This document shows, piece after piece, positions 23,190-30,090 of a stretch of DNA of 38,022 nt. Both the position numbers and the translations under genes were made by a program. Each line of letters starts with the position of its first letter. Position 1 is the first letter of the stretch. The notes under the pieces were generated by a model. That model was given only the letters and a program-made list of their open reading frames with translations, did not search any database and was not told the origin of the DNA. The stretch lies in assembly GCA_017502305.1 (NCBI GenBank), contig JAFVVG010000007.1, positions 1-38,022 on the forward strand. Reading direction: 5' to 3'. The stretch comes from Clostridia bacterium (lineage in GTDB: Bacteria; Bacillota; Clostridia; Christensenellales; Aristaeellaceae).

Positions 23190-23921
23190 GTGAAGAAAAT
23201 AGCCATGGTTCTTGCGGTGTGCCTGCTGCTGGTGGGGCTGGTGGCCGTCAATGGTACGCTGGCCCAGGCCGTGGAGGACATTTTCACCAGCATTTCCACT
23301 GCCCTGGGGTTTGACGTGCCGCAGCGGAATGAAACGAAGCTGGATGTGGCGCTCGCTTCCTATTACCGTCAGGGGGATGCCCTGGTGGAGGGGGGGCATG
23401 CGCAGACCCTGGTTCCTGTGGATCGGGATTGGAATGAGAAGGTTACGGTCAATTTGGACGGTGCTTCTTACCGGCTGTGGGAGCAAGGCGCGGTGGACAA
23501 ATTCACGGCGGTCAAAAACAACAGCCCCGAGAAGGACGCGTATTTCCGCATTGCATTCGCTTTGGATGAGGCCATCTTCGGTAAGCTGAAGCTGAATTTC
23601 TCCACTTGCCAGGATTACACCTGGACGGAGTGGACGGAAATCGCCATCGGGGGTAAGGCGTTCAGGATGCTGGTGGCAACCTACACGCTGCCACTGGCCC
23701 CGGGCGAGGTTTCTCCTCCCACGCTGCTGCAGGCGGCCATGGATAAATCCGCCACCAGCGAGGATTACGCCCGGATCGGAAGCGATTTCCTGCAGATCAA
23801 GGTCATGGCGGTGGATGCTGATGCCTTGGCGGAGGAGATCGATGGTCAGCTGGTGCGCAAAGGCGCCCTGGAGACGTTGGACGCCACCCTGCCCCTTCGG
23901 GCAGGCTTTAACCCGTTTTGA
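23190..23921 (+). CDS. Divergent SipW-cluster exported protein
   Basis: A 243-residue exported protein. The N-terminal helix (KKIAMVLAVCLLLVGLVAV) is followed by NGTLAQAVED, a weak version of the SipW site without the NTFTVG block; AQA could equally serve ordinary signal peptidase. The body still resembles the TasA-like core: VDKFTAVKNNSPEKDAYFRI aligns with the V-x-N...YVR block of the neighbours. The segment FLQIKVMAVDADALAEEI stands where they have their cap. One Cys is present in the body. The start is GTG 23190 with AAAGGGG eight bases upstream; an in-frame start at 23112 lies inside a hairpin. Position between the solenoid proteins and the anchored pilin suggests a linker or base subunit, which is inference. 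Confidence 0.75.
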   Translation: MKKIAMVLAVCLLLVGLVAVNGTLAQAVEDIFTSISTALGFDVPQRNETKLDVALASYYRQGDALVEGGHAQTLVPVDRDWNEKVTVNLDGASYRLWEQGAVDKFTAVKNNSPEKDAYFRIAFALDEAIFGKLKLNFSTCQDYTWTEWTEIAIGGKAFRMLVATYTLPLAPGEVSPPTLLQAAMDKSATSEDYARIGSDFLQIKVMAVDADALAEEIDGQLVRKGALETLDATLPLRAGFNPF

Positions 23922-23955
23922 TGATTATGATGGATGCTGAAAGGAGGGAAACCAG

Positions 23956-24582
23956 ATGAACACTCGCCGTTCCTGGCTGAAACTGGCGCTGCTGATTTCG
24001 ATGGCGGCGGTGGTTTCCTTCCTGGTGCCGTTCACCCTGGCCTATGTGTTTGACAGAACAGATACCCTTGTGAATACCTTCGCTCCGCCCCAGGGCCTCA
24101 ATGCGGAGACTGCGGTAGAGATTGACGTGGTGAAAACAATGATCAATACCGGCGATATGAAAATGACGCCGGATGGCTTCCGTTTTACCATGGAGGACGT
24201 GCTGACCGCCGAAACGGTGACAGTTACCAGCGATGAGAAGGGCCAGGCCAGGTTTACGCTGGGCTTCCGCGGCACGGACGCAGGCAAGAGCTTCCGTTTC
24301 CGGGTCTATGAGGAAAACGATGGCGTGGACGATGTGATTTACAGCAATGTGAATTACCTGGTGCAGGTAGATGTGACCCTGGTGGAAGCCAAACCGGTGG
24401 CCACGGTGCAGGTGGACGGCAAGCCCGTGGAGAAGTGTGTGCTGGGCTTTACCAACGAATACACCGGCACCAGCGTGCCTGAAACCGGCGATTCCACCTG
24501 GCTGAGCCTGTATGCGGTGCTGCTCCTGGGCGGTGCGGCTGCCATGCTGTTGGTGGTGCGCAGGTATCGCCGGGAAAACTGA
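23956..24582 (+). CDS. Wall-anchored pilin-like protein with SipW-like signal, isopeptide domain and VPETG sortase motif
   Basis: A 208-residue surface protein. The signal peptide (residues 1-29) ends in FTLAYVFDRTDTLVNTF, copying the SipW cargo signature. Residues 53-170 form an FctA/Spy0128-type pilin domain. The probable isopeptide Lys is K60 (VVKTM), the Glu is E119 or E120 (RVYEEND) and the Asn is N167 (FTNEY), the standard self-crosslinking arrangement. The C-terminus has VPETG (174-178), a hydrophobic helix (about 183-201) and RRYRREN, a complete sortase sorting signal. AAGGAGGG precedes the ATG. It is the only anchored protein in the cluster, so it could attach the TasA-like fibre to peptidoglycan. 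No sortase gene is in the window. Confidence 0.87.
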   Translation: MNTRRSWLKLALLISMAAVVSFLVPFTLAYVFDRTDTLVNTFAPPQGLNAETAVEIDVVKTMINTGDMKMTPDGFRFTMEDVLTAETVTVTSDEKGQARFTLGFRGTDAGKSFRFRVYEENDGVDDVIYSNVNYLVQVDVTLVEAKPVATVQVDGKPVEKCVLGFTNEYTGTSVPETGDSTWLSLYAVLLLGGAAAMLLVVRRYRREN

Positions 24583-24583
24583 T

Positions 24584-24627
24584 GCACCATAAAAGACCCG
24601 ACCGTTTGGTCGGGTCTTTTATGGTGC
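24584..24627. terminator. Bidirectional terminator between the SipW cluster and dnaA
   Basis: A perfect 20-base inverted repeat (24584-24603 and 24608-24627) with a GTTT loop; the AAAAGACCC/GGGTCTTTT arms give both strands a U-rich end. It begins right after the pilin stop and abuts the dnaA stop. Confidence 0.9.
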
Positions 24628-25962
24628 TTATTTGCTTTCCTTGATCAGGTTTTTGATGTCGTTCACCACGCTGGCCATGCTGGAGGAGCTCTTCACATTG
24701 GCGGCCACGGCGTTGCAGGAATGCAGGATGGTGGAATGATCACGGTTGCCGAAGGCCTGGCCGATCTGCGGCAGGCTCATGGCGGTCATTTCCCGGGTGA
24801 GGTAGATGGCGATCTGCCGGGGAACGGTGATTTCCCGCCGGCGGGTGGAGCTGATGAGATCTGCCACGGTGATGCCGTAATAGTCGCTGACCGTCTGCAT
24901 GATGGTCTCAGCGGTGATGGAGCGAGCCTTGGGTTTTACGAAAATATCCCGCAGGGCACTCTGGCACAGTTCGACGGTGATGGGCTGGCCCACCAGGTTG
25001 GAATAAGCCACCAGGCGGGTGAGGCTGCCCTCCAGCTCGCGGATGTTGCTGTCCACGTTTGCGGCGATCATCTCCAGCACGTCGTCGCCCACATTCACGT
25101 GGTCCTGGCGGGCTTTCTCGCGCAGGATGGCGATGCGGGTTTCGATGTCGGGCCGGGCGATATCGGCAATGAGGCCCCAGGCGAAGCGGCTGGAGAGACG
25201 CTCTTCCAGGCGGTTGATTTCCTGCGGGGGCTTGTCGCTGGTGAGGATGATCTGCTTGCCTGCGGTGTGCAGGGCATTGAAGGTGTGGAAGAATTCTTCC
25301 TGGGTACTGTCGCGGCCGGCGATGAACTGAATATCGTCCACCATGAGGATGTCCACGTTGCGGAAGCGGTTGCGGAACTCGGTGTTGCGGTTCTGCTGGA
25401 TGGCGGAGATCAGCTCGTTGGTGAAGTTTTCGCTGGTGATGTAGAGCAGCCGCTTTTCGGGGTACTGCTGCTGCACATAATGGCCGATGGCGTGCATCAG
25501 GTGGGTTTTGCCCAGGCCCACGCCGCCATGGATAAACAGGGGGTTGTAGGCATCGGCGGGGGATTCGGCCACCGCCAGGGAGGCCGCATGGGCAAAGCGG
25601 TTGTTGCTGCCCACCACAAAGGTATCGAAGGTATACTTGGGGTTAAGCTGCACAGAGCCGGGGGCCAGGCCATTGGAAGCAGCCGCCTGGTCACGGGCGG
25701 CGTCGTTCTCCAGCTCGGTGCGGGTCAGCACGGTAACGGACATGCGGTGGCCAGCCACCTGCGTCAGGCAGTTGGAGATCAGGGGTACATATCGGTTGTT
25801 GACCATGACCTTCATGGCGTCGATGGCGATGCGCAGCGTCAGAACATCATTCTCCAGCTTCACGGGGGTCAGGTTGGTTTCGATCCAGGTCTTGTAGGAG
25901 ACCGGGTTGATCTCGCTCTTGAGCAGCTCGCAGGCGCTGTCCCAAAGGTCCTTCATTTCCAT
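24628..25962 (-). CDS. dnaA: Chromosomal replication initiator DnaA
   Basis: Opens the origin and helps load the helicase. The protein is 444 residues, a normal length. Domain I (about 1-75) begins MEMKDLWDSACELLK. Domain II is a short linker (about 80-108). Domain III is the AAA+ ATPase with Walker A GGVGLGKTH (about 146-154), Walker B ILMVDDIQFI and the arginine-finger region ERLSSRFAWGL. Domain IV binds DnaA boxes through RREITVPRQIAIYLTRE and GNRDHSTILHSC. The start at 25962 is supported by AAGGAAG six bases upstream and by the conserved N-terminus; a longer in-frame extension would run into the box-containing leader. dnaN, the usual partner, is not downstream: the gene faces the SipW cluster convergently. 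Confidence 0.98.
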   Translation of the reverse strand: MEMKDLWDSACELLKSEINPVSYKTWIETNLTPVKLENDVLTLRIAIDAMKVMVNNRYVPLISNCLTQVAGHRMSVTVLTRTELENDAARDQAAASNGLAPGSVQLNPKYTFDTFVVGSNNRFAHAASLAVAESPADAYNPLFIHGGVGLGKTHLMHAIGHYVQQQYPEKRLLYITSENFTNELISAIQQNRNTEFRNRFRNVDILMVDDIQFIAGRDSTQEEFFHTFNALHTAGKQIILTSDKPPQEINRLEERLSSRFAWGLIADIARPDIETRIAILREKARQDHVNVGDDVLEMIAANVDSNIRELEGSLTRLVAYSNLVGQPITVELCQSALRDIFVKPKARSITAETIMQTVSDYYGITVADLISSTRRREITVPRQIAIYLTREMTAMSLPQIGQAFGNRDHSTILHSCNAVAANVKSSSSMASVVNDIKNLIKESK

Positions 25963-26388
25963 GCGTATCTTCCTTCCGCTTGCGTATATCCGGCGGATGC
26001 CCAAAGGGAGCCGGGAAAAAAAGCCCACGATTGCGGTTATCGTGTGCTGTGGATAACTTGCCTGTGGAAAACTTCGCTTGAGGTTTTCTGCTGACTTATC
26101 ATAGCACGAAAACCGCCATATTTCAAGGGGCGGAAGATGAGGGGAAAGCAGTGCCCTGTGGATAACTCTTGACACAAGGTCTTGTGCCGGAGAGACGAAC
26201 CACCACAAGACTTGCAGTTGACAATTGCATAAAAATACAACAATCTAATAAAAACTCGTTTTCGTTACCAAAACGCAGGCAAAACTTAACACGATCGTAA
26301 GATAATGATTTTTCCACAGGAAGAAACAGGATAATCCGCACCGTCTGTCGAAAACATACACCAATACGCAAGCGGGGAGGGGAGCGCC
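25963..26388. other. dnaA upstream region with DnaA boxes; candidate oriC
   Basis: This 426-base gene-free stretch has two perfect DnaA boxes, TGTGGATAA at 26048-26056 and 26157-26165. There are two near matches, TGTGGAAAA at 26063-26071 and TTTTCCACA at 26310-26318. An AT-rich segment (about 26218-26265) could serve as the unwinding element. A small inverted repeat CACGAT...ATCGTG lies at 26026-26044. Two of the boxes flank the dnaA promoter, so autoregulation is likely even if the working origin is elsewhere. Confidence 0.65.
26098..26126 (-). promoter_or_regulatory. Promoter of dnaA
   Basis: Read on the minus strand: -35 TTGAAA (26126-26121), a 17-base spacer and -10 TATGAT (26103-26098), preceded by TGC (extended -10). 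It lies between the two perfect DnaA boxes. The leader is about 130 bases. Confidence 0.75.
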
Positions 26389-26883
26389 ATGCCGGTGGCC
26401 ATCAGCACATATCATGTGAAATGTGCCCTGCGGCCCTATCTGGGGTCGGACATGGTGGACGCTACCCCCATCGCGGAGGAAGCCGCCCACGCGCTGCGTG
26501 CCTACGCCCCCTATAAGGAAACGTTGGAGGATCTGGCTCTGCGGGTGGCCAACACGCTTTTCGATGTGCTGTATTCCATCCTGGGCCCCCGGATGACCAT
26601 CCGCCTGGACAGCGGTGAAGTGGTGCGCATCCGCATGGATGACCTGCCCTTCCTTGCGGATGCTGTGATGGGCGTGATGTTCGAGGGGATGACGGTGTAT
26701 TCCGTGAACTTCCAGAACCTGAAGGACTACTCCCTGCGCACCGGCTCCCTCAGCGCCATGCGGGTTCTGTATCAGAAGTACGATGATTTCCAGTCCCAGG
26801 AAGAAAAGGAACTGATGGCCCGCATCATCCGGGATAATCATCCCAGAGAAAGATATGCAACATGGCTGAAGGACAAGGAATAA
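26389..26883 (+). CDS. Conserved-looking protein of unknown function beside the DnaA-box region
   Basis: A 164-residue soluble protein, mainly helical by eye, with no signal peptide, membrane segment or catalytic motif I recognise. Recognisable blocks are YHVKCALRPYLGSDMVDATP, ALRVANTLFDVLYSILG, GEVVRIRMDDLPFLADAVMG and a charged C-terminus (RIIRDNHPRERYATWLKDKE). GGGGAGGGGAG precedes the ATG. It is divergent from dnaA, with the box-containing region between them, so DnaA could influence its expression. The gene ends in a short hairpin. I do not assign a function. Confidence 0.75.
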   Translation: MPVAISTYHVKCALRPYLGSDMVDATPIAEEAAHALRAYAPYKETLEDLALRVANTLFDVLYSILGPRMTIRLDSGEVVRIRMDDLPFLADAVMGVMFEGMTVYSVNFQNLKDYSLRTGSLSAMRVLYQKYDDFQSQEEKELMARIIRDNHPRERYATWLKDKE

Positions 26884-26903
26884 TTCGACCTTGTCCTTCG
26901 TTT
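26868..26903 (+). terminator. Weak terminator after the unknown protein
   Basis: GAAGGACAAGG (26868-26878) pairs perfectly with CCTTGTCCTTC (26889-26899), loop containing the TAA stop. Only GTTT follows, so termination may be partial. Confidence 0.6.
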
Positions 26904-26907
26904 CGTG

Positions 26908-26920
26908 AATGAGACTCATT
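26908..26920. promoter_or_regulatory. Perfect palindrome before the metal-binding protein gene; candidate Fur-family (Zur) operator
   Basis: AATGAG-A-CTCATT is a perfect 6-1-6 palindrome 18 bases before the start codon. Odd-spaced ATGA...TCAT palindromes are typical of Fur-family operators (Fur, Zur, PerR), and the gene downstream binds zinc or manganese. The regulator itself is inferred. Confidence 0.5.
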
Positions 26921-26937
26921 TTTGAAAGGAAAGCATC

Positions 26938-27831
26938 ATGAAGAAATTCCTGGCCGCGCTGCTGGCGGCAATGCTGCTCCCCCTGGGCGCGATGGCGGAA
27001 ACCATCGTCACCAGCTTTTATCCCATCTATATCTTTGCCCTGAACCTGACCGAGGGCGTCGAAGGCATGGAGGTACGCAACCTTACCGCCCCGGATACCG
27101 GCTGCTTGCACGATTATCAGCTGCAGACCGGCGATATGAAGAAGCTGGCCACGGCGGACGCCTTCCTCATCAACGGCGCCGGCATGGAGAGCTACCTTGC
27201 CGGCGTGATGGAGGCCTTTCCCCAGCTGCCGGTGGTGGACGCCTCCGTGGGCATTGAGCTGCTTTGCACCCAGGAGCACGACCATGACCACGAGCACGAC
27301 CATAGCGAAACCAACGCTCATGTGTGGCTGGACGCTGAAAACGCTCAAATTATGGTGCGCAATCTGGCGGAGGGCCTGATGGCCGCCTGCCCGGATAAGG
27401 CGGAGGCTATTGCCGCCAACCGGGACGCTTACCTGACCCGCCTGGCCGCCCTGGATGAAGAAATCACCGCCGCTCTGGCAGAGCTGCCCCGCAAGGATAT
27501 AGTGACCTTTCACGAGGCCTTCCCGTATTTCGCCAACGCTTATGGCCTGAACGTGGCGGCTGTGGTGAACCGGGAACCCAGCGATTCGCTTTCTCCGGCC
27601 AGGCTGGCGGAATTGGTGAAGCTGGTGCGCAGCCTGGGGGTACCGCCCCTGTTTGTGGAGCCCCAGTACGAGGACATGGCTGCCCAGACCCTGGCACGGG
27701 AAACCGGCGCGAAGCTCTACACCCTGGATCCCGCTGTGACCGGCCCGGAACAGAACGTTCCCCTGACCTATTATGAGGACGTGATGCGCGCCAATGTACA
27801 GGTGCTGCTGACGGCCCTTGGCGGCGAGTGA
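26938..27831 (+). CDS. Zinc/manganese ABC transporter substrate-binding protein (orphan)
   Basis: A 297-residue cluster A-I (ZnuA/MntA-like) metal-binding protein. The signal peptide (1-20, ending GAMAE) has no lipobox Cys, which is unusual for a Gram-positive binding protein, since it would not be lipid-anchored. The metal site is read from the pattern His in CLHDYQL, His in NAHVWLD, His in TFHEAFPYF and an acidic residue near VEPQYED. Between the first two lies a His/Asp-rich loop (EHDHDHEHDHS, about 112-123), typical of zinc-specific ZnuA. The downstream gene is surE, and no permease or ATPase is nearby, so the rest of the transporter lies elsewhere. The palindrome upstream suggests metal-responsive control. 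GAAAGGAAAG precedes the ATG. Confidence 0.9.
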   Translation: MKKFLAALLAAMLLPLGAMAETIVTSFYPIYIFALNLTEGVEGMEVRNLTAPDTGCLHDYQLQTGDMKKLATADAFLINGAGMESYLAGVMEAFPQLPVVDASVGIELLCTQEHDHDHEHDHSETNAHVWLDAENAQIMVRNLAEGLMAACPDKAEAIAANRDAYLTRLAALDEEITAALAELPRKDIVTFHEAFPYFANAYGLNVAAVVNREPSDSLSPARLAELVKLVRSLGVPPLFVEPQYEDMAAQTLARETGAKLYTLDPAVTGPEQNVPLTYYEDVMRANVQVLLTALGGE

Positions 27832-27842
27832 GGAGGAAAACG

Positions 27843-28601
27843 ATGAACATTCTGCTTGTGAACGACGACGGCTTCGACAGCGCTTATCTCCACACCCTGT
27901 GCCGCAGCGCAGCGGCCCGGGGCCACCATATCACGGTGTGCGCGCCCGCGATGCAGCAGAGCGCCAAATCCCATGCGTTTACGGTTTCTCAGCCGCTGGT
28001 GGCCCACAAACGTTCCATGGAGGGCGCTGCGGAAGCCTGGGCCATTGAGGGCACGCCGGTGGACTGCTGCCGCATCGGCTTTATGAGCATCTGTGAAAAA
28101 AAGCCGGATCTGGTGATCAGCGGTATCAACAACGGCTACAACACCGGCTTCGCGGTGTTTGTTTCCGGCACCGTGGGCGCGGCCAGGGAAGCCGCCATTC
28201 AGGGTATTCCCGCCATGGCCCTCAGTGCTGAATATCAGACCCCGCCGGAAACCCTGGCCTTCTTCGCGGACTGGGCCATCCAGGTAGGGGAAAGGCTGGT
28301 GGATTATCCTGCCCCAGCATTTTCGGTGTGCAACCTGAATGTGCCGCCGGTGCCCATGTATGAACTGAAGGAACCGAAAATGTGCGGTATTTCCCATACC
28401 ATCTACAAGGACACCTATGAACGCCGCAAAAGCCCCAGGGGCGACGATTACTTCTGGCTCACCCCACTGGACCAGGATTACGAGTCCACCCCCGGCAGCG
28501 ATCAGGAATGGCTCCAGAAGGGACACATCACCTGCACCTTCCTCACCCCGGACGAGGGCGTGGATCAGGGAAAATACGCAGATTTTCTCACGGAATTGTA
28601 A
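27843..28601 (+). CDS. surE: 5'/3'-nucleotidase SurE
   Basis: SurE is a metal-dependent phosphatase acting on nucleoside monophosphates and short polyphosphate, linked to stationary-phase survival. The 252-residue protein begins MNILLVNDDGFDS, with the metal-binding Asp pair D8-D9. Other SurE boxes follow: QQSAKSHAFTV (catalytic Ser), AIEGTPVDC, and SGINNGYNTG (metal-binding Asn). The start is ATG 27843 with GAGGAGGAAAA upstream, not the in-frame codon at 27828, which overlaps the preceding gene. It is separated from the metal-binding protein gene by only 11 bases, so the two are likely co-transcribed. Confidence 0.95.
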   Translation: MNILLVNDDGFDSAYLHTLCRSAAARGHHITVCAPAMQQSAKSHAFTVSQPLVAHKRSMEGAAEAWAIEGTPVDCCRIGFMSICEKKPDLVISGINNGYNTGFAVFVSGTVGAAREAAIQGIPAMALSAEYQTPPETLAFFADWAIQVGERLVDYPAPAFSVCNLNVPPVPMYELKEPKMCGISHTIYKDTYERRKSPRGDDYFWLTPLDQDYESTPGSDQEWLQKGHITCTFLTPDEGVDQGKYADFLTEL

Positions 28602-28621
28602 GCTCATCCGGAAATTTTCCC

Positions 28622-28650
28622 TTGCAAAAGGGAGAACCCCATGCTATAAT
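28622..28650 (+). promoter_or_regulatory. Promoter of the pheST leader
   Basis: -35 TTGCAA (28622-28627), 17-base spacer, extended -10 TGCTATAAT ending at 28650. Transcription would start near 28657, at the beginning of the T-box leader. Confidence 0.8.
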
Positions 28651-28656
28651 ACTTCC

Positions 28657-28920
28657 ATTATATCAAAGGCGACGACGGAGACAATGCCGGAGCCAAGGCT
28701 GGCCTAAGAGAGGGGCGCACATGGTGCAAGCGTCCTGACGAGCCTTCCGGAAATTCCCTCCTGAGCTGCGCTGCGGAACGGGCTTTGGCCTCAGTAGGTG
28801 GCGACGGATCGGCCCCGTAATCGGCAGCGAGCGCATCACGGCCTATGGCCCGGTGCGGAAGTAGGGTGGTAACACGCGGCAATTCGCCTTCGTCCCTTTT
28901 ATGGGGGACGAAGGTTTTTT
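28657..28920 (+). promoter_or_regulatory. T-box riboswitch (tRNA-Phe sensing) with terminator
   Basis: The 260-base leader has the classic layout. Stem I begins with GCGACGACGGAGA, followed by the AGAGAGG and TGGTGCAAG distal-loop elements. The likely specifier codon is TTC at 28754-28756, followed by CCTCCTGAG, which fits Phe. The T-box sequence AGGGTGGTAACACGCGG is at 28863-28879. A terminator hairpin, CCTTCGTCCC (28887-28896) against GGGACGAAGG (28905-28914), ends in TTTTTT. Uncharged tRNA-Phe would bind, favour the antiterminator and switch on pheST. Confidence 0.93.
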
Positions 28921-28946
28921 GTTGTAACAGAAAGGAAGGTTTGACT

Positions 28947-29969
28947 ATGAAGGAAAAAATCGCGCAGATTGAAGAGCTGCTCGTAACCGAGCTGGCTGTG
29001 TGCGACAGCCTGCAGGCCCTGGACGCCCTGCGGGTGAAGGTGCTGGGCAAGAAGGGCGAACTCACCGCGCTGCTGCGCGGCATGGGCCAGCTGAGCCCCG
29101 AGGAGCGCCCCGTGGCCGGCCAGATGATCAACGAGGCCCGGGAAAAGTTCACCGCCATGCTGGAGGAAAAGCAGGCCCTTTTGAAGGCCCAGGCCCAGGA
29201 GGCCGCCCTCAAGCGCGAAACCATCGACGTGACCCAGCCCGCCGCCATGCCCAAGGCCGGCTGCGTGCACCCCATGACCCTGGTGCTCAATGAAGTGGTG
29301 GACTGCTTCACCGGCATGGGCTTCGAGGTGGTGGAAGGCCCCGAGGTGGAACTGGACCACTATAACTTCGAACTGATGAACATCCCCAAGAACCACCCTG
29401 CCCGCGACGCGCAGGATACCTTCTATGTGGATGACAACATTGTGCTGCGCACCCACACCAGCCCCGTGCAGGCCCGCACCATGCTGACCCGCAAGCCCCC
29501 TATCCGCGTCATCTGCCCCGGCCGCGTGTACCGTGCCGACGAGATGGACGCCACCCACAGCCCTGTGTTCCACCAGCTGGAAGGCCTGGTCATCGATAAG
29601 GACGTGACCATGGCCGACCTGCGCGGCACGCTGAACGCCTTCGCCGAGCGCCTGTACGGCAAGGGCATCACCACCCGCTTCCGCCCCAGCTTCTTCCCCT
29701 TCACCGAACCCAGTGCCGAGGTTGACCTGACCTGCGTCGCCTGCCATGGTAAGGGCTGCCGCGTGTGCAAGGGCACCGGCTGGATTGAGGTGCTGGGCTG
29801 TGGCATGGTGAACCCCCACGTGCTGGAAATGTGCGGCATCGACCCCAAGGAGTACTCCGGCTTTGCCTTCGGCATCGGCATCGAGCGCATCACCATGCAG
29901 CGCTACGGCATCCCCGACCTGCGCCTGCTGTTCGAGGGCGATGTCCGGTTCCTGGGCCAGTTCAGGTAA
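28947..29969 (+). CDS. pheS: Phenylalanine-tRNA ligase alpha subunit
   Basis: The catalytic alpha subunit of the (alpha-beta)2 enzyme that charges tRNA-Phe. The 340-residue protein has an N-terminal coiled-coil tRNA-binding arm (about 1-90), then the class II catalytic core with GFEVVEGPEVELDHYNF, LLTRKPPIRVICPGRVYR (motif 2 region), FRPSFFPFTEPSAEVD, GMVNPHVLE and GFAFGIGIERI (motif 3). Start 28947 is set by GAAAGGAAGG; the longer in-frame opening would translate the terminator. Controlled by the T-box. The gap to pheT (121 bases) is much longer than usual and is filled with palindromes. Confidence 0.97.
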   Translation: MKEKIAQIEELLVTELAVCDSLQALDALRVKVLGKKGELTALLRGMGQLSPEERPVAGQMINEAREKFTAMLEEKQALLKAQAQEAALKRETIDVTQPAAMPKAGCVHPMTLVLNEVVDCFTGMGFEVVEGPEVELDHYNFELMNIPKNHPARDAQDTFYVDDNIVLRTHTSPVQARTMLTRKPPIRVICPGRVYRADEMDATHSPVFHQLEGLVIDKDVTMADLRGTLNAFAERLYGKGITTRFRPSFFPFTEPSAEVDLTCVACHGKGCRVCKGTGWIEVLGCGMVNPHVLEMCGIDPKEYSGFAFGIGIERITMQRYGIPDLRLLFEGDVRFLGQFR

Positions 29970-30024
29970 GCAGGGGCGCTGCCCCTGCACCCCGCTTAAG
30001 GGACATCGTCCCTTAAGAATCCCA
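29970..30024. repeat. Palindromic repeat modules 1 and 2 between pheS and pheT
   Basis: Module 1 is GCAGGGGC-GCT-GCCCCTGC (29970-29988). Module 2 is CTTAAGGGAC-ATC-GTCCCTTAAG (29995-30017), followed by AATCCCA. The same plan (8-10-base G-rich arm, three-base GCT/ATC loop, CCC tail) recurs after pheT. The 19- to 23-base hairpins look like a short interspersed palindrome family. Confidence 0.75.
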
Positions 30025-30035
30025 TTTTGCGATGT

Positions 30036-30067
30036 TGCGCATTGACTCCTTTGGAGTTATTTGCGCA
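30036..30067. promoter_or_regulatory. Hairpin upstream of pheT
   Basis: ACTCC (30045-30049) pairs with GGAGT (30053-30057), enclosed by TGCGCA at 30036-30041 and 30062-30067. It ends 23 bases before pheT. It might modulate the second gene relative to the first; the function is not shown. Confidence 0.4.
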
Positions 30068-30090
30068 TGGAACATAAAGGAGGAGTACCG

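Noticed and set aside
24721..26094. A 457-codon plus-strand frame opposite dnaA
   Set aside because: DnaA is certain on the other strand; this frame is a His/Gly/Val-rich shadow that would also extend into the DnaA-box region.
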